Below are positions 46,782 to 54,902 of a stretch of 64,000 nucleotides of DNA, piece by piece. Origin of the DNA: Metabacillus sp. KUDC1714 (GTDB lineage Bacteria > Bacillota > Bacilli > Bacillales > Bacillaceae); the NCBI RefSeq assembly GCF_014217835.1, contig NZ_CP055263.1, positions 1,707,501 to 1,771,500 of the forward strand, given 5' to 3'. The notes beneath the pieces were generated by a model. The model was not told where the DNA came from, did no database searches, and worked only from the letters and a program-made list of their open reading frames with translations. The position numbers and the translations under genes are program-made. Position 1 is the stretch's first letter. Every line of letters starts with the position of its first letter.

Positions 46782-47983
46782 ATATACGTCATAATCTGCG
46801 GTTCCTTTTGCTTTGGCCGACATTTTCACTTCTCCTCCTTACTGGATGCTGGAGCAACCTTGAAATTGAAGATCTAGGCATCGTATCCGGTTTGGCGTTA
46901 GATATAGCAACAGAGTCACCAATTGAGGAGGAGCTAAAAAAACAAGGAGGGGGATATTCGAAAAAGGATTTGATTACTTCAACGTATCAGATTGCTACGC
47001 CATCATCATCGGAACAGGATAGCAAAGGGGGCGGCTCAAATCAAAAGCCATATAAGAATATTTCTGAAACCGGTGATTCACTCATTCAATCAGTACGTGA
47101 AATATCATTGAGAAGAGATGCTCCCCCCATTGGCCACCACTTAAAAGTGATTGTTATCAATGAGGAGCTTGTTCGATCATATAGTTTGGAGCAATTATTG
47201 GATTTCCCTCTACGTGATAACGATTTTAGACCAAGCTGCCTTGTGCTTATTTCCAAGGGGCAAGCTAGCAAAGCGCTAGAATCAACTGATACAACTGAGA
47301 TTCCAGCATTCCGTTTGATTGGAATAGTAGATAATGAATATCGAACATCAAGGATTTTGCCCCCATTGTCACTTGCTAAATTAACGAGCAAGATGCAATC
47401 TGGGTCCAGTTTTCTGTTGCAAAATGTCATCTCTTCTAGAGGAGAAGTAAAGTTTGCCGGAGCGGCTATCATAGAGGGAAAGACTAAGATGCTTCTTGGC
47501 TTTTTGAATGAAGAAGAATTGGATGGTTTAACATGGTTAACCGGAAAGGGAAAAGGTGGTTTGGTGAAAACCTTCAATGTAGAAACAAAACAGCCAATCT
47601 TATACGAGGTAGAGTCAATGAATAGCAAAATTACCCCTCATGTTAAAGGAAGTAATATCTCTTTCGATGTCAATATTGAATCTGAAGGACGCATCTCTGA
47701 AAATTGGGTAACTTCCGAGAGTACACCAATGAAGACATTTATAAAAACAGCTGAAAAATCCACTGAAGAAGAAGTCAATCGATTAGTGAATCTTGTAATA
47801 AAGAAAATGCAAGAAGATTACCAAGTCGATGTAGCTGGCTTTGGAAACCAGATAAGAATCAAACACCCCAAATTATGGGAGGATATAAAAAAGGATTGGG
47901 ATAAAACATTTAGTGAGGTTCAGATCAATTTCACCGTGAACATTACGATAACAGACTTTGGAACTTCAGAGATAAGTAGATGA
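46778..47983 (+). CDS. Spore germination receptor lipoprotein C, copy 1
   Basis: A 401-residue GerAC/GerKC-type lipoprotein: signal peptide with lipobox LLLTGCWS (Cys about 25), followed by the family motif EIEDLGIVSGLALD, and C-terminal FGNQIRIKHPKLWEDIKKDWD. The ATG overlaps the subunit B stop. It is followed after 67 bases by a second C-type gene of nearly the same length and clearly similar throughout. Confidence 0.92.
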   Translation: MNIRHNLRFLLLWPTFSLLLLTGCWSNLEIEDLGIVSGLALDIATESPIEEELKKQGGGYSKKDLITSTYQIATPSSSEQDSKGGGSNQKPYKNISETGDSLIQSVREISLRRDAPPIGHHLKVIVINEELVRSYSLEQLLDFPLRDNDFRPSCLVLISKGQASKALESTDTTEIPAFRLIGIVDNEYRTSRILPPLSLAKLTSKMQSGSSFLLQNVISSRGEVKFAGAAIIEGKTKMLLGFLNEEELDGLTWLTGKGKGGLVKTFNVETKQPILYEVESMNSKITPHVKGSNISFDVNIESEGRISENWVTSESTPMKTFIKTAEKSTEEEVNRLVNLVIKKMQEDYQVDVAGFGNQIRIKHPKLWEDIKKDWDKTFSEVQINFTVNITITDFGTSEISR

Positions 47984-48050
47984 TCGATCAAACAATAAAT
48001 GTGACAAGATTTTTTTATCATTTCTTGAAACAGGATGGGGGAAAAGCATA

Positions 48051-49259
48051 ATGCAAAGTCTTAAAAATGCAGAAATCCTTTTGTTTTCGCTCCCAGTCCT
48101 TTTACTCCTTTTTCTAGCTGGTTGCTGGAACAGCAATGAAATTGAAGATTTAGGCTTAAGTATAGGTCTTGCATTAGATGAAGGGAAAGAGTCACCAATT
48201 GAAAAAGAGTTTATGGAATATGGAGAAGAATACCTTAAAGAAGATTTTATAACGCTAACCTATCAATTTGCAAACCTACAAAGTACAGAGTCAGCGGGCA
48301 CTGGAGAAGAAAGACAACTAAAGCCATATGAGAATATCTCCGAAACAGGTGATTCCGTCCATCAAATGACTCGGGAATTTTCATTGAGAAGGAATACTCC
48401 CATGTTCAGTCCCCATCTAAAAGTCATCGTTATCGGAGAGGATCTTGCAAGTAAACATAGTTTGGAACAATTACTTGATCAATTTTTGCGGGATAATGAG
48501 ATTAGACCTAGTTGCCTTGTGCTCATTAGTAAAGGGCAAGCCAGCAAAACGCTTGAATCCAAAGACACAATGGAAATTCCATCATTTCGATTGCTAGGAA
48601 TTTCTGCTAATGAATATAAAACAACAAGGATATTGCCTCCTATATCTCTTGCAAAAATAGAAGGAACAATGAATTCTGGCAACAGTTTTCTTTTGCAAAA
48701 TGTGATTTCAGCAAATGGAGAAGTAAAATTTGCCGGAGCAGCTATTATTGAAGGAAAGACTAAGAAGTTGCTAGGCTTTTTTAATGAAGATGAATTGGAT
48801 GGGATGACCTGGCTAACTGGAAAAGGAAAAGGCGGTATAGTTAAAATCCTGGACCAAGAGACAGGTCAGCCATTCATGTACGAAGTAACGTCAATGAATA
48901 GCAAAATCATACCTCATGTTAATGGAAATAATATCACTTTTGATGTCAACATTGAATCTACTGGGCGAATCTCTGAAAATTGGGTGGTCTCAAAGAAATT
49001 GTCTAAACAAACATTTTTAAAATTTGCAGAAAAAGCCACCGAAGAAGAAGTGAATCGACTTGTGGATCTTACATTAAATAAAATGCAAAATGAATACAAA
49101 GTTGACGTTGCCGGCTTTGGAAACCAATTAAGAATAAAACATCCTAAACTATGGGAAAAACACAAAAAGGATTGGGACAAAACATATAGCAAGATCCCAA
49201 TCAACTACAATGTGAACATATCAATCACGGATTTTGGATTCAAAAACTATAGCAAATAA
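48051..49259 (+). CDS. Spore germination receptor lipoprotein C, copy 2
   Basis: A 402-residue tandem duplicate of copy 1. Lipobox LFLAGCWN, EIEDLGLSIGLALDE, and a C-terminus FGNQLRIKHPKLWEKHKKDWD almost identical to copy 1. Divergence is greatest in the signal peptide and the segment after residue 50, least in the middle (SFLLQNVIS, KFAGAAIIEGKTK). ATG 8-9 bases after GGGGGA. Two C subunits in one operon could allow alternative receptor complexes. Confidence 0.92.
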   Translation: MQSLKNAEILLFSLPVLLLLFLAGCWNSNEIEDLGLSIGLALDEGKESPIEKEFMEYGEEYLKEDFITLTYQFANLQSTESAGTGEERQLKPYENISETGDSVHQMTREFSLRRNTPMFSPHLKVIVIGEDLASKHSLEQLLDQFLRDNEIRPSCLVLISKGQASKTLESKDTMEIPSFRLLGISANEYKTTRILPPISLAKIEGTMNSGNSFLLQNVISANGEVKFAGAAIIEGKTKKLLGFFNEDELDGMTWLTGKGKGGIVKILDQETGQPFMYEVTSMNSKIIPHVNGNNITFDVNIESTGRISENWVVSKKLSKQTFLKFAEKATEEEVNRLVDLTLNKMQNEYKVDVAGFGNQLRIKHPKLWEKHKKDWDKTYSKIPINYNVNISITDFGFKNYSK

Positions 49260-49278
49260 AATCCGTCAAATAAAAATA

Positions 49279-49372
49279 AGAGGGTGACTCAAAAGGGTCT
49301 GGCATCTCCCAACCAATAAATATCCTTGTTTCGGGGGGCTTAACCTTTAGTTTTTTAGTCACTCTCTTTTAC
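49279..49372 (+). terminator. Terminator of the germination operon
   Basis: AAGAGGGTGACT pairs with AGTCACTCTCTT (one G-T pair) across a long loop of about 66 bases and is followed by TTT, directly before the convergent pta stop codon. Confidence 0.65.
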
Positions 49373-49374
49373 CA

Positions 49375-50343
49375 TTAAGCTTGAGCAGCAGTAATCAATG
49401 CTAATTTATAAACATCTTCAGCATTACAACCACGTGATAAATCATTAACAGGCTTATTTAAACCTTGTAGGATTGGACCAACTGCTTCAAAATTACCTAA
49501 ACGTTGCGCGATTTTGTAGCCGATGTTTCCTGCTTCAAGGCTTGGAAAGACAAATACATTTGCATCACCTTTTATAACAGAGCCCGGTGCTTTCTTTTCA
49601 GCGACTGAAGGTACAAACGCCGCATCAAATTGGAATTCACCATCTAATACTAAGCTTGGATTAAGCTCCTTTGCAATTTGGACAGCTTGGGCAACCTTTT
49701 CTGTTTCAGGAGATTTCGCTGATCCTTTTGTTGAAAAACTTAGCAATGCAACACGTGGATCAATGTTAAACATATTCGCTGTTTCAGCACTAGCAATGGC
49801 AATTTCAGCTAGATCTTGACTATCTGGTGCAATATTGATGGCACAGTCAGCAAATACATATTTCTCATCATCACGAACCATGATGAAGACGCCAGAAGTC
49901 TTTTTAATTCCTTCTTTTGTTTTAATGATTTGTAGAGCAGGGCGTACTGTGTCTGCTGTAGAGTGAGCAGCACCACTCACAAGACCATGGGCTTTTTCAA
50001 GATGAACTAGCATTGTACCGAAGTAATTTTCATCTAAGAGAATTTTACGTGCATCCTCCTCTGTTGCTTTCCCTTTACGTCGTTCAACAAATGAAGCCAC
50101 AAGCTGGTCCATTTCAGCATAGCTATGTGGATCATATATTTCTACACCATCTAATGGTACATTTAATTCTTTTGCCTTATTTGATACTTCTTGTTGGTTT
50201 CCGATCAAAATTGGCTGAAGAATACCTTCACTAGCTAATCTACTAACAGCTGTTAAAATCCGCTCATCTAATCCTTCTGGGAAAACAATTTTAATCTGTT
50301 GTCCGCTCACTTTTTCCTTTAATGTTGAAAATAAATCTGACAC
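49375..50343 (-). CDS. pta: Phosphate acetyltransferase Pta
   Basis: Converts acetyl-CoA and phosphate to acetyl phosphate and CoA in overflow metabolism. The 322 residues match the short Pta/EutD form of Bacillus, without the N-terminal DRTGG extension of E. coli Pta. Visible motifs: KIVFPEGLDERIL at the N-terminus, GLVSGAAHSTADTVRPALQII (family loop) and DGEFQFDAAFVP. GTG 50341-50343 is the start, with AAGGAGG upstream. A promoter and a cre site lie upstream, as expected for a CcpA-activated gene. Confidence 0.95.
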   Translation of the reverse strand: MSDLFSTLKEKVSGQQIKIVFPEGLDERILTAVSRLASEGILQPILIGNQQEVSNKAKELNVPLDGVEIYDPHSYAEMDQLVASFVERRKGKATEEDARKILLDENYFGTMLVHLEKAHGLVSGAAHSTADTVRPALQIIKTKEGIKKTSGVFIMVRDDEKYVFADCAINIAPDSQDLAEIAIASAETANMFNIDPRVALLSFSTKGSAKSPETEKVAQAVQIAKELNPSLVLDGEFQFDAAFVPSVAEKKAPGSVIKGDANVFVFPSLEAGNIGYKIAQRLGNFEAVGPILQGLNKPVNDLSRGCNAEDVYKLALITAAQA

Positions 50344-50385
50344 AAAAAAACCTCCTTGAATGGGAATATTATTTCTTCTACAACT

Positions 50386-50413
50386 AGGATACTCTACTTA
50401 TTACTAATTTCAA
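50386..50413 (-). promoter_or_regulatory. Candidate sigma-A promoter of pta
   Basis: On the minus strand TTGAAA (50408-50413), 16 bases, TATCCT (50386-50391). Confidence 0.5.
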
Positions 50414-50427
50414 ACATTTCCACAAGG

Positions 50428-50441
50428 TAACAACGCTTACA
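50428..50441. promoter_or_regulatory. Candidate cre (CcpA) site upstream of pta
   Basis: TAACAACGCTTACA matches 12 of 14 consensus positions and lies just upstream of the -35 element, the place from which CcpA is known to activate pta in B. subtilis. Confidence 0.6.
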
Positions 50442-50492
50442 CTATAAAAGTTTTTAATTTCAAAATAAACTAAAAATTTATAATGCTAGAAC

Positions 50493-50660
50493 AAAAGCGC
50501 AAGCGCCTTGATCAGCCTCAGGCAAATAAGATGATATAGAATAGAAGGCGTTCTTTGCCTTCAATTCTATATTAGCTAGACCCTAGAGGGGCTAGGCGCT
50601 GGAGCTGGATGCCGAGCGCTTATCCACAGTTCAAGAATTTTATAATTTCCTAAACGACAA
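50493..50660 (+). repeat. Family A dispersed repeat, copy 5
   Basis: It begins AAAAGCGCAAGCGCCTTGAT and ends GGCGCTGGAGCTGGATGCCG plus GCGCTTATCCACAGTTCAAG. The inside differs from other copies and contains inverted ATATAGAAT/ATTCTATAT arms, a hairpin of its own. It occupies much of the pta-hemQ gap. Confidence 0.82.
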
Positions 50661-50738
50661 GTCACCTTTTCTCAGGTCATTCTAATTTGTTAATATACTC
50701 CTTTTCTCAAAAACTAACCTACTAATTTTCAAGTTTTA

Positions 50739-50767
50739 TTCACATGGTTGGTTGGACAAACTATGAT
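50739..50767 (+). promoter_or_regulatory. Candidate sigma-A promoter of hemQ
   Basis: TTCACA (50739-50744), 17 bases, TATGAT (50762-50767); each hexamer has five of six consensus bases. It is about 48 bases upstream of the hemQ start. Confidence 0.65.
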
Positions 50768-50814
50768 ATAGTTAAAGTGTACATAACGTAATTACAAAAT
50801 AGGAGTGAATATAT

Positions 50815-51567
50815 ATGAGTGAAGCAGCACAAACACTAGATGGTTGGTATTGTTTACATGATTTCCGTTCAATTGATTGGTCAGCATGGAAGCTTTTAAC
50901 AAGTGATGAGCGTCAAGCTGCAATCCATGAATTTTTGGGACTTCTTGAAAAGTGGAATGTAGCAGAGGATGCTGAGCAAGGAAGCCATACTCTTTATTCA
51001 ATTGTTGGTCAAAAAGCAGATTTCATGTTAATGATTCTACGCCCAACAATGGAGGAGCTTAACGAGATCGAGCTTGAGTTTAACAAAACAAAGCTTGCTG
51101 AATATGCGATTCCTACCTATTCATATGTTTCTGTTGTTGAACTAAGCAATTATTTAGCTGGAGAAAGCAATGAAGATCCATACCAAAATCCACATGTTCG
51201 ATCAAGATTGTATCCAAAGCTGCCACAATCTAAATACTCTTGCTTCTATCCAATGGATAAACGCCGTCAAGGAAATGACAATTGGTACTCTCTTTCAATG
51301 GAAGAGCGCCGTAGCTTAATGAAGAGTCACGGACTAATCGGTCGTTCTTATGCAGGAAAAGTGAAGCAAATTATTACTGGTTCAGTTGGCTTTGACGATT
51401 ATGAATGGGGAGTAACTCTTTTCTCAGATGATGTTCTTCAATTTAAAAAGCTTGTTTATGAAATGCGCTTTGACGAAGTAAGTGCTCGCTACGGAGAATT
51501 CGGATCATTCTTTGTCGGAAACCTGTTAAGTACTTCTAAACTGCATTCTTTCTTTTATGTAAATTAA
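50815..51567 (+). CDS. hemQ: Coproheme decarboxylase HemQ (YwfI)
   Basis: Last enzyme of the coproporphyrin-dependent haem pathway of Gram-positive bacteria; it converts iron-coproporphyrin III to haem b with peroxide. 250 residues of the chlorite dismutase-like fold. The catalytic Tyr145 (SCFYPMDKR) and the proximal haem ligand His172 (MKSHG) fall at the positions known for characterised Bacillaceae HemQ. ATG after AGGAGTG. It is monocistronic, next to pta as in B. subtilis. Confidence 0.96.
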   Translation: MSEAAQTLDGWYCLHDFRSIDWSAWKLLTSDERQAAIHEFLGLLEKWNVAEDAEQGSHTLYSIVGQKADFMLMILRPTMEELNEIELEFNKTKLAEYAIPTYSYVSVVELSNYLAGESNEDPYQNPHVRSRLYPKLPQSKYSCFYPMDKRRQGNDNWYSLSMEERRSLMKSHGLIGRSYAGKVKQIITGSVGFDDYEWGVTLFSDDVLQFKKLVYEMRFDEVSARYGEFGSFFVGNLLSTSKLHSFFYVN

Positions 51568-51572
51568 GAACA

Positions 51573-51838
51573 AAAGCGTAAGCGCCCGTTAGCGACGTAT
51601 GAACTGGAGCAATCCGAATGAGATAAAGCGAGACTTCCATCAGTGGTTTTCTGATGGATAGCGAGACTTATCGGACCTTTACGTGCAGTTATCATTTACT
51701 GACCGTTTAGGTGCGGCAAAGGAAACACGAAGAGCGATAGCGATTCGATGTTGACTTAGCGTATAAGGAGTGTGAAGTTCACTAGGCGCTGGGCGCTGGA
51801 GCTGGATGTCAAAGCGCTTATCTAAAATACAAGAATTT
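51573..51838 (+). repeat. Family A dispersed repeat, copy 6, with a nested insertion
   Basis: Ends AAAAGCGTAAGCGCC and GGCGCTGGAGCTGGATGTCA plus GCGCTTATC. Compared with copy 4, the GAGATAAAG|GAAACACG block is split by about 92 extra bases (51629-51720), which contain the hairpin CCATCAGTGGTTTTCTGATGG-like arms. The ends of the insert repeat AAAG. Confidence 0.8.
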
Positions 51839-51856
51839 TATACTATCCTAAACGAC

Positions 51857-51922
51857 TAAAAACTGACTCTACCATTAAACCTTATTCTCGGAGAGGTTAA
51901 CACGGTAATAGTCAGTTTTTTT
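51857..51922. terminator. Bidirectional terminator between hemQ and the acetyltransferase gene
   Basis: AAAAACTGACT pairs with AGTCAGTTTTT, with further TACC/GGTA pairing and a large internal loop with GAGAGG-type pairing. T-runs exist on both outer sides. Confidence 0.7.
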
Positions 51923-52394
51923 ATTTCAATATTACCTTCTGATAACAGTCTACTTCTTTATTAGCCTTGAATGGCTTTGTTTCATAATAAGTAAAGCCTA
52001 GTGATTCCCAAAATTGCTTTGCTTTAGCGTTTCCCTTTAAAACCCCTAAACGAACAGATGATTTACCAGTTTGGAGAAGTTCGCTTTCATATTTAGCAAA
52101 TGCTAGCTTTGCATAACCTTTTCCCTGTTGATCTCCATGGATCATTAACAGTCCTAGCCAGGGGAATCCATCCTTTGGGTTTTCTTCCAAATAATCTATG
52201 ACTCCAATATAATTGTTTTCTAACTTTATAAACATGCTTTTTGTTATTGAATTTAGAAACTCCTCTTTCAGCTCTTCGGTTGTTCGGTTTGCGCGACCAT
52301 TTTCTAGAAGGTTATAACTTTTGTTTGAATGAACAATTTCTTGAACAACTGTAAGCTTGTCACCTGTTATTTCTTCAAATATAATTGTCCTCAT
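51921..52394 (-). CDS. GNAT family N-acetyltransferase
   Basis: A 157-residue acetyltransferase of the GNAT fold. The acetyl-CoA-binding region is visible as GLLMIHGDQQGKGYAKLAFAKYE (Q/RxxGxG/A at about 89-94), and the C-terminal NAKAKQFWESLGF is typical. The acceptor is unknown. ATG after GGAGG. It converges on hemQ. Confidence 0.88.
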   Translation of the reverse strand: MRTIIFEEITGDKLTVVQEIVHSNKSYNLLENGRANRTTEELKEEFLNSITKSMFIKLENNYIGVIDYLEENPKDGFPWLGLLMIHGDQQGKGYAKLAFAKYESELLQTGKSSVRLGVLKGNAKAKQFWESLGFTYYETKPFKANKEVDCYQKVILK

Positions 52395-52725
52395 TTTATT
52401 CCTCCGATGGATTATTTTTTCACTAAAGTCATAAGTTGTTTGTTCATTACATACCTATGAATGAGCAAAGAATGATTTAAGAAGTCCCTCGAGAGCTATG
52501 TTTTAACAAGGGGCCAGGTAAAGTGAAGTCGATTTTGCAAGCAAGGGTATTTAGGGACAAAGACATCATTCCGCGCAATATTCTTTATGGTTATTCCATG
52601 TAGGAAATTGTCCTACTCAATGGTTCAATCAATCAAATGCTGGCCGGTATAAATCACATTGCTTCTATTCGCCGTCTCAATCTGATATTTCAGCTGTTTA
52701 CATTTTTTGAGGAGGGTTATCTAGT
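52395..52725. other. Gap upstream of gerQ
   Basis: A 331-base gap. It contains a small inverted repeat GTAGGA/TCCTAC near 52599-52615 without U-tract. A sigma-E promoter for gerQ is expected, but no convincing hexamer pair was seen. A frame starting at 52637 runs out of frame through gerQ and is not a gene. Confidence 0.45.
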
Positions 52726-53220
52726 ATGGCAAAAAAAGTTCAAGGTCAACCTTATGGCTATGACATGCAAGGGATGCAGGGAATGCCAGGTGTTCAAGGA
52801 GTACAGGCAGGTCAGCCAATGCAGATGCAGCAAGGTGCAGGGTATCAACCATATCCTACATATCAATATCCAGGTCAATTTGCTCAACCTGGTTTACAAG
52901 TACCTCCAATGCCACAACAACCAGGACCATCTCAAAATATCCCTGGCATGCTACCAATGGAAGAGTCGTATATTGAAAATATTTTACGTTTGAATCGCGG
53001 AAAAGTGGCAACTGTTTATATGACGTTTGAGAACAATCGTGAGTGGAATGCAAAGGTGTTCAAAGGTGTAGTCGAGGCAGCAGGTCGTGATCATATCATC
53101 CTCAGTGATCCACAAACCGGGATGCGTTATTTATTATTAATGGTTTATTTGGATTATGTAACATTTGATGAAGAATTAAATTACGATATTCAAGGCTTAG
53201 TTTCATATTCACCTAGATAA
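52726..53220 (+). CDS. gerQ: Spore coat protein GerQ (YwdL)
   Basis: Spore coat protein needed for location of the cortex lytic enzyme CwlJ and for normal germination; in B. subtilis it is cross-linked by transglutaminase Tgl through N-terminal lysines. 164 residues: MAKKVQ start with two adjacent lysines, then a Gln/Met/Pro/Gly/Tyr-rich low-complexity stretch (about 6-75), then the conserved C-terminal domain (MEESYIENILRLNRGKVATV to the end). ATG after GAGGAGGG. Monocistronic. Confidence 0.95.
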   Translation: MAKKVQGQPYGYDMQGMQGMPGVQGVQAGQPMQMQQGAGYQPYPTYQYPGQFAQPGLQVPPMPQQPGPSQNIPGMLPMEESYIENILRLNRGKVATVYMTFENNREWNAKVFKGVVEAAGRDHIILSDPQTGMRYLLLMVYLDYVTFDEELNYDIQGLVSYSPR

Positions 53221-53230
53221 CATTTAAAGA

Positions 53231-53254
53231 AGGCTGACTTTAAAGAGTCAGCCT
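53231..53254 (+). terminator. Terminator of gerQ
   Basis: AGGCTGACT pairs with AGTCAGCCT around a 6-base loop, with a weak CCCTTTT tail. Confidence 0.75.
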
Positions 53255-53262
53255 CAACCCTT

Positions 53263-53634
53263 TTATAGAAAACGAATAGCGACATATCCTAATAAAATCC
53301 AACCAGCTAAAAAAGCGAGACCACCTAGAGGAGTAATTGCTCCTAAAACACTAATTTGTGTCACACTTAACACATATAAGCTACCTGAAAATAGAATGAT
53401 CCCCACTAAAAACAACCATCCCGCAGTTGTTAATAATCCAACATTGGACAATTTGTCTACTAAAAAGGCGATCACAAATAATCCACCAGCGTGAAACATT
53501 TGATAGGTTACACCGGTTTGCCACGTCTTTATGTACTTTTCGGGAATTTTCCCTTCTAATCCATGTGCACCAAATGCACCTAATGCAACAGCTAAAAAAG
53601 CATTGATTGCTCCTAAAATAAGAAAAAGCTTCAT
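53263..53634 (-). CDS. ywdK: DUF423 membrane protein YwdK
   Basis: A 123-residue four-helix membrane protein of family DUF423, function unknown. It begins MKLFLILGAINAFLAVALG with the conserved GAFGAHGLE (about 20-28). The ATG at 53632-53634 is chosen because GGGAGG is 10 bases upstream; an in-frame ATG three codons earlier is directly next to that site. The length equals B. subtilis YwdK. Confidence 0.93.
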   Translation of the reverse strand: MKLFLILGAINAFLAVALGAFGAHGLEGKIPEKYIKTWQTGVTYQMFHAGGLFVIAFLVDKLSNVGLLTTAGWLFLVGIILFSGSLYVLSVTQISVLGAITPLGGLAFLAGWILLGYVAIRFL

Positions 53635-53744
53635 ATCTATCATACCTCCCTCATTTGTTCCTCTTCCATCTTACCCTACTATTTGGTCTTTTCAACTTGT
53701 TTAATTGAGGTATTTTTGACGATTTATTAAACCATTGAGGTAAT

Positions 53745-53933
53745 TTGAAACTGTAGATGTTTGGTTGGAACCTTTTTTTCTGGGAATTATATTGTATTAT
53801 CTTGCTATTGAACCAGTATGTATGAGAATAGAACCACTTTCTTCGTTAATTGAACCACTCTTCTTTGCTTTTGAACCATTAAGAATCTTAATTGAACCAT
53901 TTTTCTTCGCTTTTGAACCCCTATCATTTTCCC
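53745..53933. repeat. 21-bp-period tandem array (TTGAACCA units)
   Basis: Units begin TTGAACCA at 53808, 53850, 53871, 53892 and 53913 (TTGAACCC), with a variant TAGAACCA at 53829: exactly 21 bases apart. Three more degenerate units (53745 TTGAAACT, 53766 TGGAACCT, 53787) extend it leftwards. The 13 bases between are pyrimidine-rich (CTTCTTTGCTT-like) and vary. It fills the gap between ywdK and the next gene. Confidence 0.85.
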
Positions 53934-53946
53934 AATAGAAAAAGAA

Positions 53947-53964
53947 GAGCCAAATCAATGGCTC
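53947..53964 (-). terminator. Terminator of the gene 53965-54264
   Basis: On the minus strand GAGCCA pairs with TGGCTC around a 6-base loop and is followed by TTCTTTTTC, directly after the stop codon. Confidence 0.75.
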
Positions 53965-54264
53965 CTACCGATTTTGCAAATAAACCTTCAGTACATTTGC
54001 TACATCATGTTCGTTATTAACTGCTTTAATATAATAATGGTCCCCATCTAAATATGATTGAAAGTTGCTGTATCCTTCATTTCTTAAAAAATCGTCAATG
54101 TCTTGAACAGATTCCTGTGCAGATAATAAATACTTTTGACCAATGTAGTCTTGGTTTACATAGACATCGTAGCGATCATGGGAAAGTTGAGAATTTGTAG
54201 AGGCATTAAACAACCCCATATCAAATCTTCCTCTCCCCATATTAAACAAGTCATCGTATGCCAT
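53965..54264 (-). CDS. Hypothetical protein (99 residues)
   Basis: Not recognised. Soluble-looking, acidic/aromatic protein: MAYDDLFNMGRGRFDMGLFN at the start, then RYDVYVNQDYIGQKYLLSA and a C-terminal region with FLRNEGYSNFQSYLDGDHYYI. The ATG at 54262-54264 is taken because GGAGG is 8 bases upstream; a TTG five codons earlier contains this site. It has its own terminator and a 112-base gap from ywdI upstream, so it is probably a single gene. Good ribosome site and terminator support expression. Confidence 0.75.
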   Translation of the reverse strand: MAYDDLFNMGRGRFDMGLFNASTNSQLSHDRYDVYVNQDYIGQKYLLSAQESVQDIDDFLRNEGYSNFQSYLDGDHYYIKAVNNEHDVANVLKVYLQNR

Positions 54265-54376
54265 ATTAATAACCTCCAATGAATATTTACTATCATTGTG
54301 TCCTGATTAGGTTATAATATGATGGATTTCTTTGGAGTGTTTACCTTTCTTATGGCAACACGATTATTTCACGATC

Positions 54377-54679
54377 TTAAAAATCAAAAAGTGAATCACC
54401 GTTTGCATCACTTTCCTTGTAAGGTGTTGATGAAATTGTCGGTTGTTGTTTAACAGCAGTTGACAAATTTCCCATCATTTTTTGAAGCTCTGCTTGATTA
54501 ATTTCATTTGAATTTGGTGAAGGTATGTTTAAAGAAATCGACTTTTCATCTAATATAACTTCACACAAAGATTTGATCACAACTAGCTTTTCTCTCAATT
54601 CCTTATCCGTATCACTTTTTTTCGCTTTATCTAGCTCTTCCTCCATCTTTTGAAGGAGCTTTGACACATGGATATTCAA
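54377..54679 (-). CDS. ywdI: YwdI family protein
   Basis: A 100-residue protein of the YwdI/DUF5327 family, function unknown. An N-terminal coiled coil (NIHVSKLLQKMEEELDKAKK...) with heptad Leu is followed by a Ser/Pro/Asn-rich tail ending DSLFDF. The start is TTG 54677-54679: GGAGGAGG lies 8 bases upstream. The longer in-frame start at 54724 lies within the preceding small gene. It is the third gene of ung-(small gene)-ywdI. Confidence 0.85.
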   Translation of the reverse strand: MNIHVSKLLQKMEEELDKAKKSDTDKELREKLVVIKSLCEVILDEKSISLNIPSPNSNEINQAELQKMMGNLSTAVKQQPTISSTPYKESDANGDSLFDF

Positions 54680-54698
54680 TGTTAGTACCTCCTCCGTT

Positions 54699-54878
54699 TT
54701 AAGACTTATTTGACTTCGGTTCATATTTAAGGCAGGTGATTCCTGAGGATTTCTTTACCATAATGGCTGGTCTGCTTGCTGACTTAAATCCGTACGCACG
54801 ACAACCATTGGGAAACTTGGCGTCCCATGTGACATAAAAATGCTTACACTTTATGCAATTTACTGTTGCCTCTTTCAC
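54699..54878 (-). CDS. Small cysteine-containing protein between ung and ywdI
   Basis: A 59-residue frame beginning GTG (54876-54878), 9 bases after AAAGGAG. Sequence features: NCIKCKHFYVTWD with a CxxC pair, PNGCRAYGF, and TCLKYEP: four cysteines arranged like a small zinc-binding or redox site. The stop TAA at 54699-54701 is followed directly by the ywdI ribosome site. It begins 24 bases after ung. Similar short cysteine proteins accompany ung in other Bacillaceae as far as I recall; function unknown. Confidence 0.78.
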   Translation of the reverse strand: MKEATVNCIKCKHFYVTWDAKFPNGCRAYGFKSASRPAIMVKKSSGITCLKYEPKSNKS

Positions 54879-54902
54879 TTATTTTAACTCCTTTATGAAA
54901 GG

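Noticed and set aside
52637..52993. 118-residue plus-strand frame overlapping gerQ
   Set aside because: It runs in another frame across gerQ, which has a strong ribosome site and clear homology.
53805..53927. 40-residue minus-strand frame with a 7-residue repeat
   Set aside because: The repeat follows automatically from the 21-bp DNA period; ribosome site is poor and there is no known homologue. Kept only as a remark to the array.
53745..53933. CRISPR array
   Set aside because: The repeating part is only about 8 bases with 13-base spacers; no cas genes are near. It is a 21-bp tandem array, not a CRISPR.
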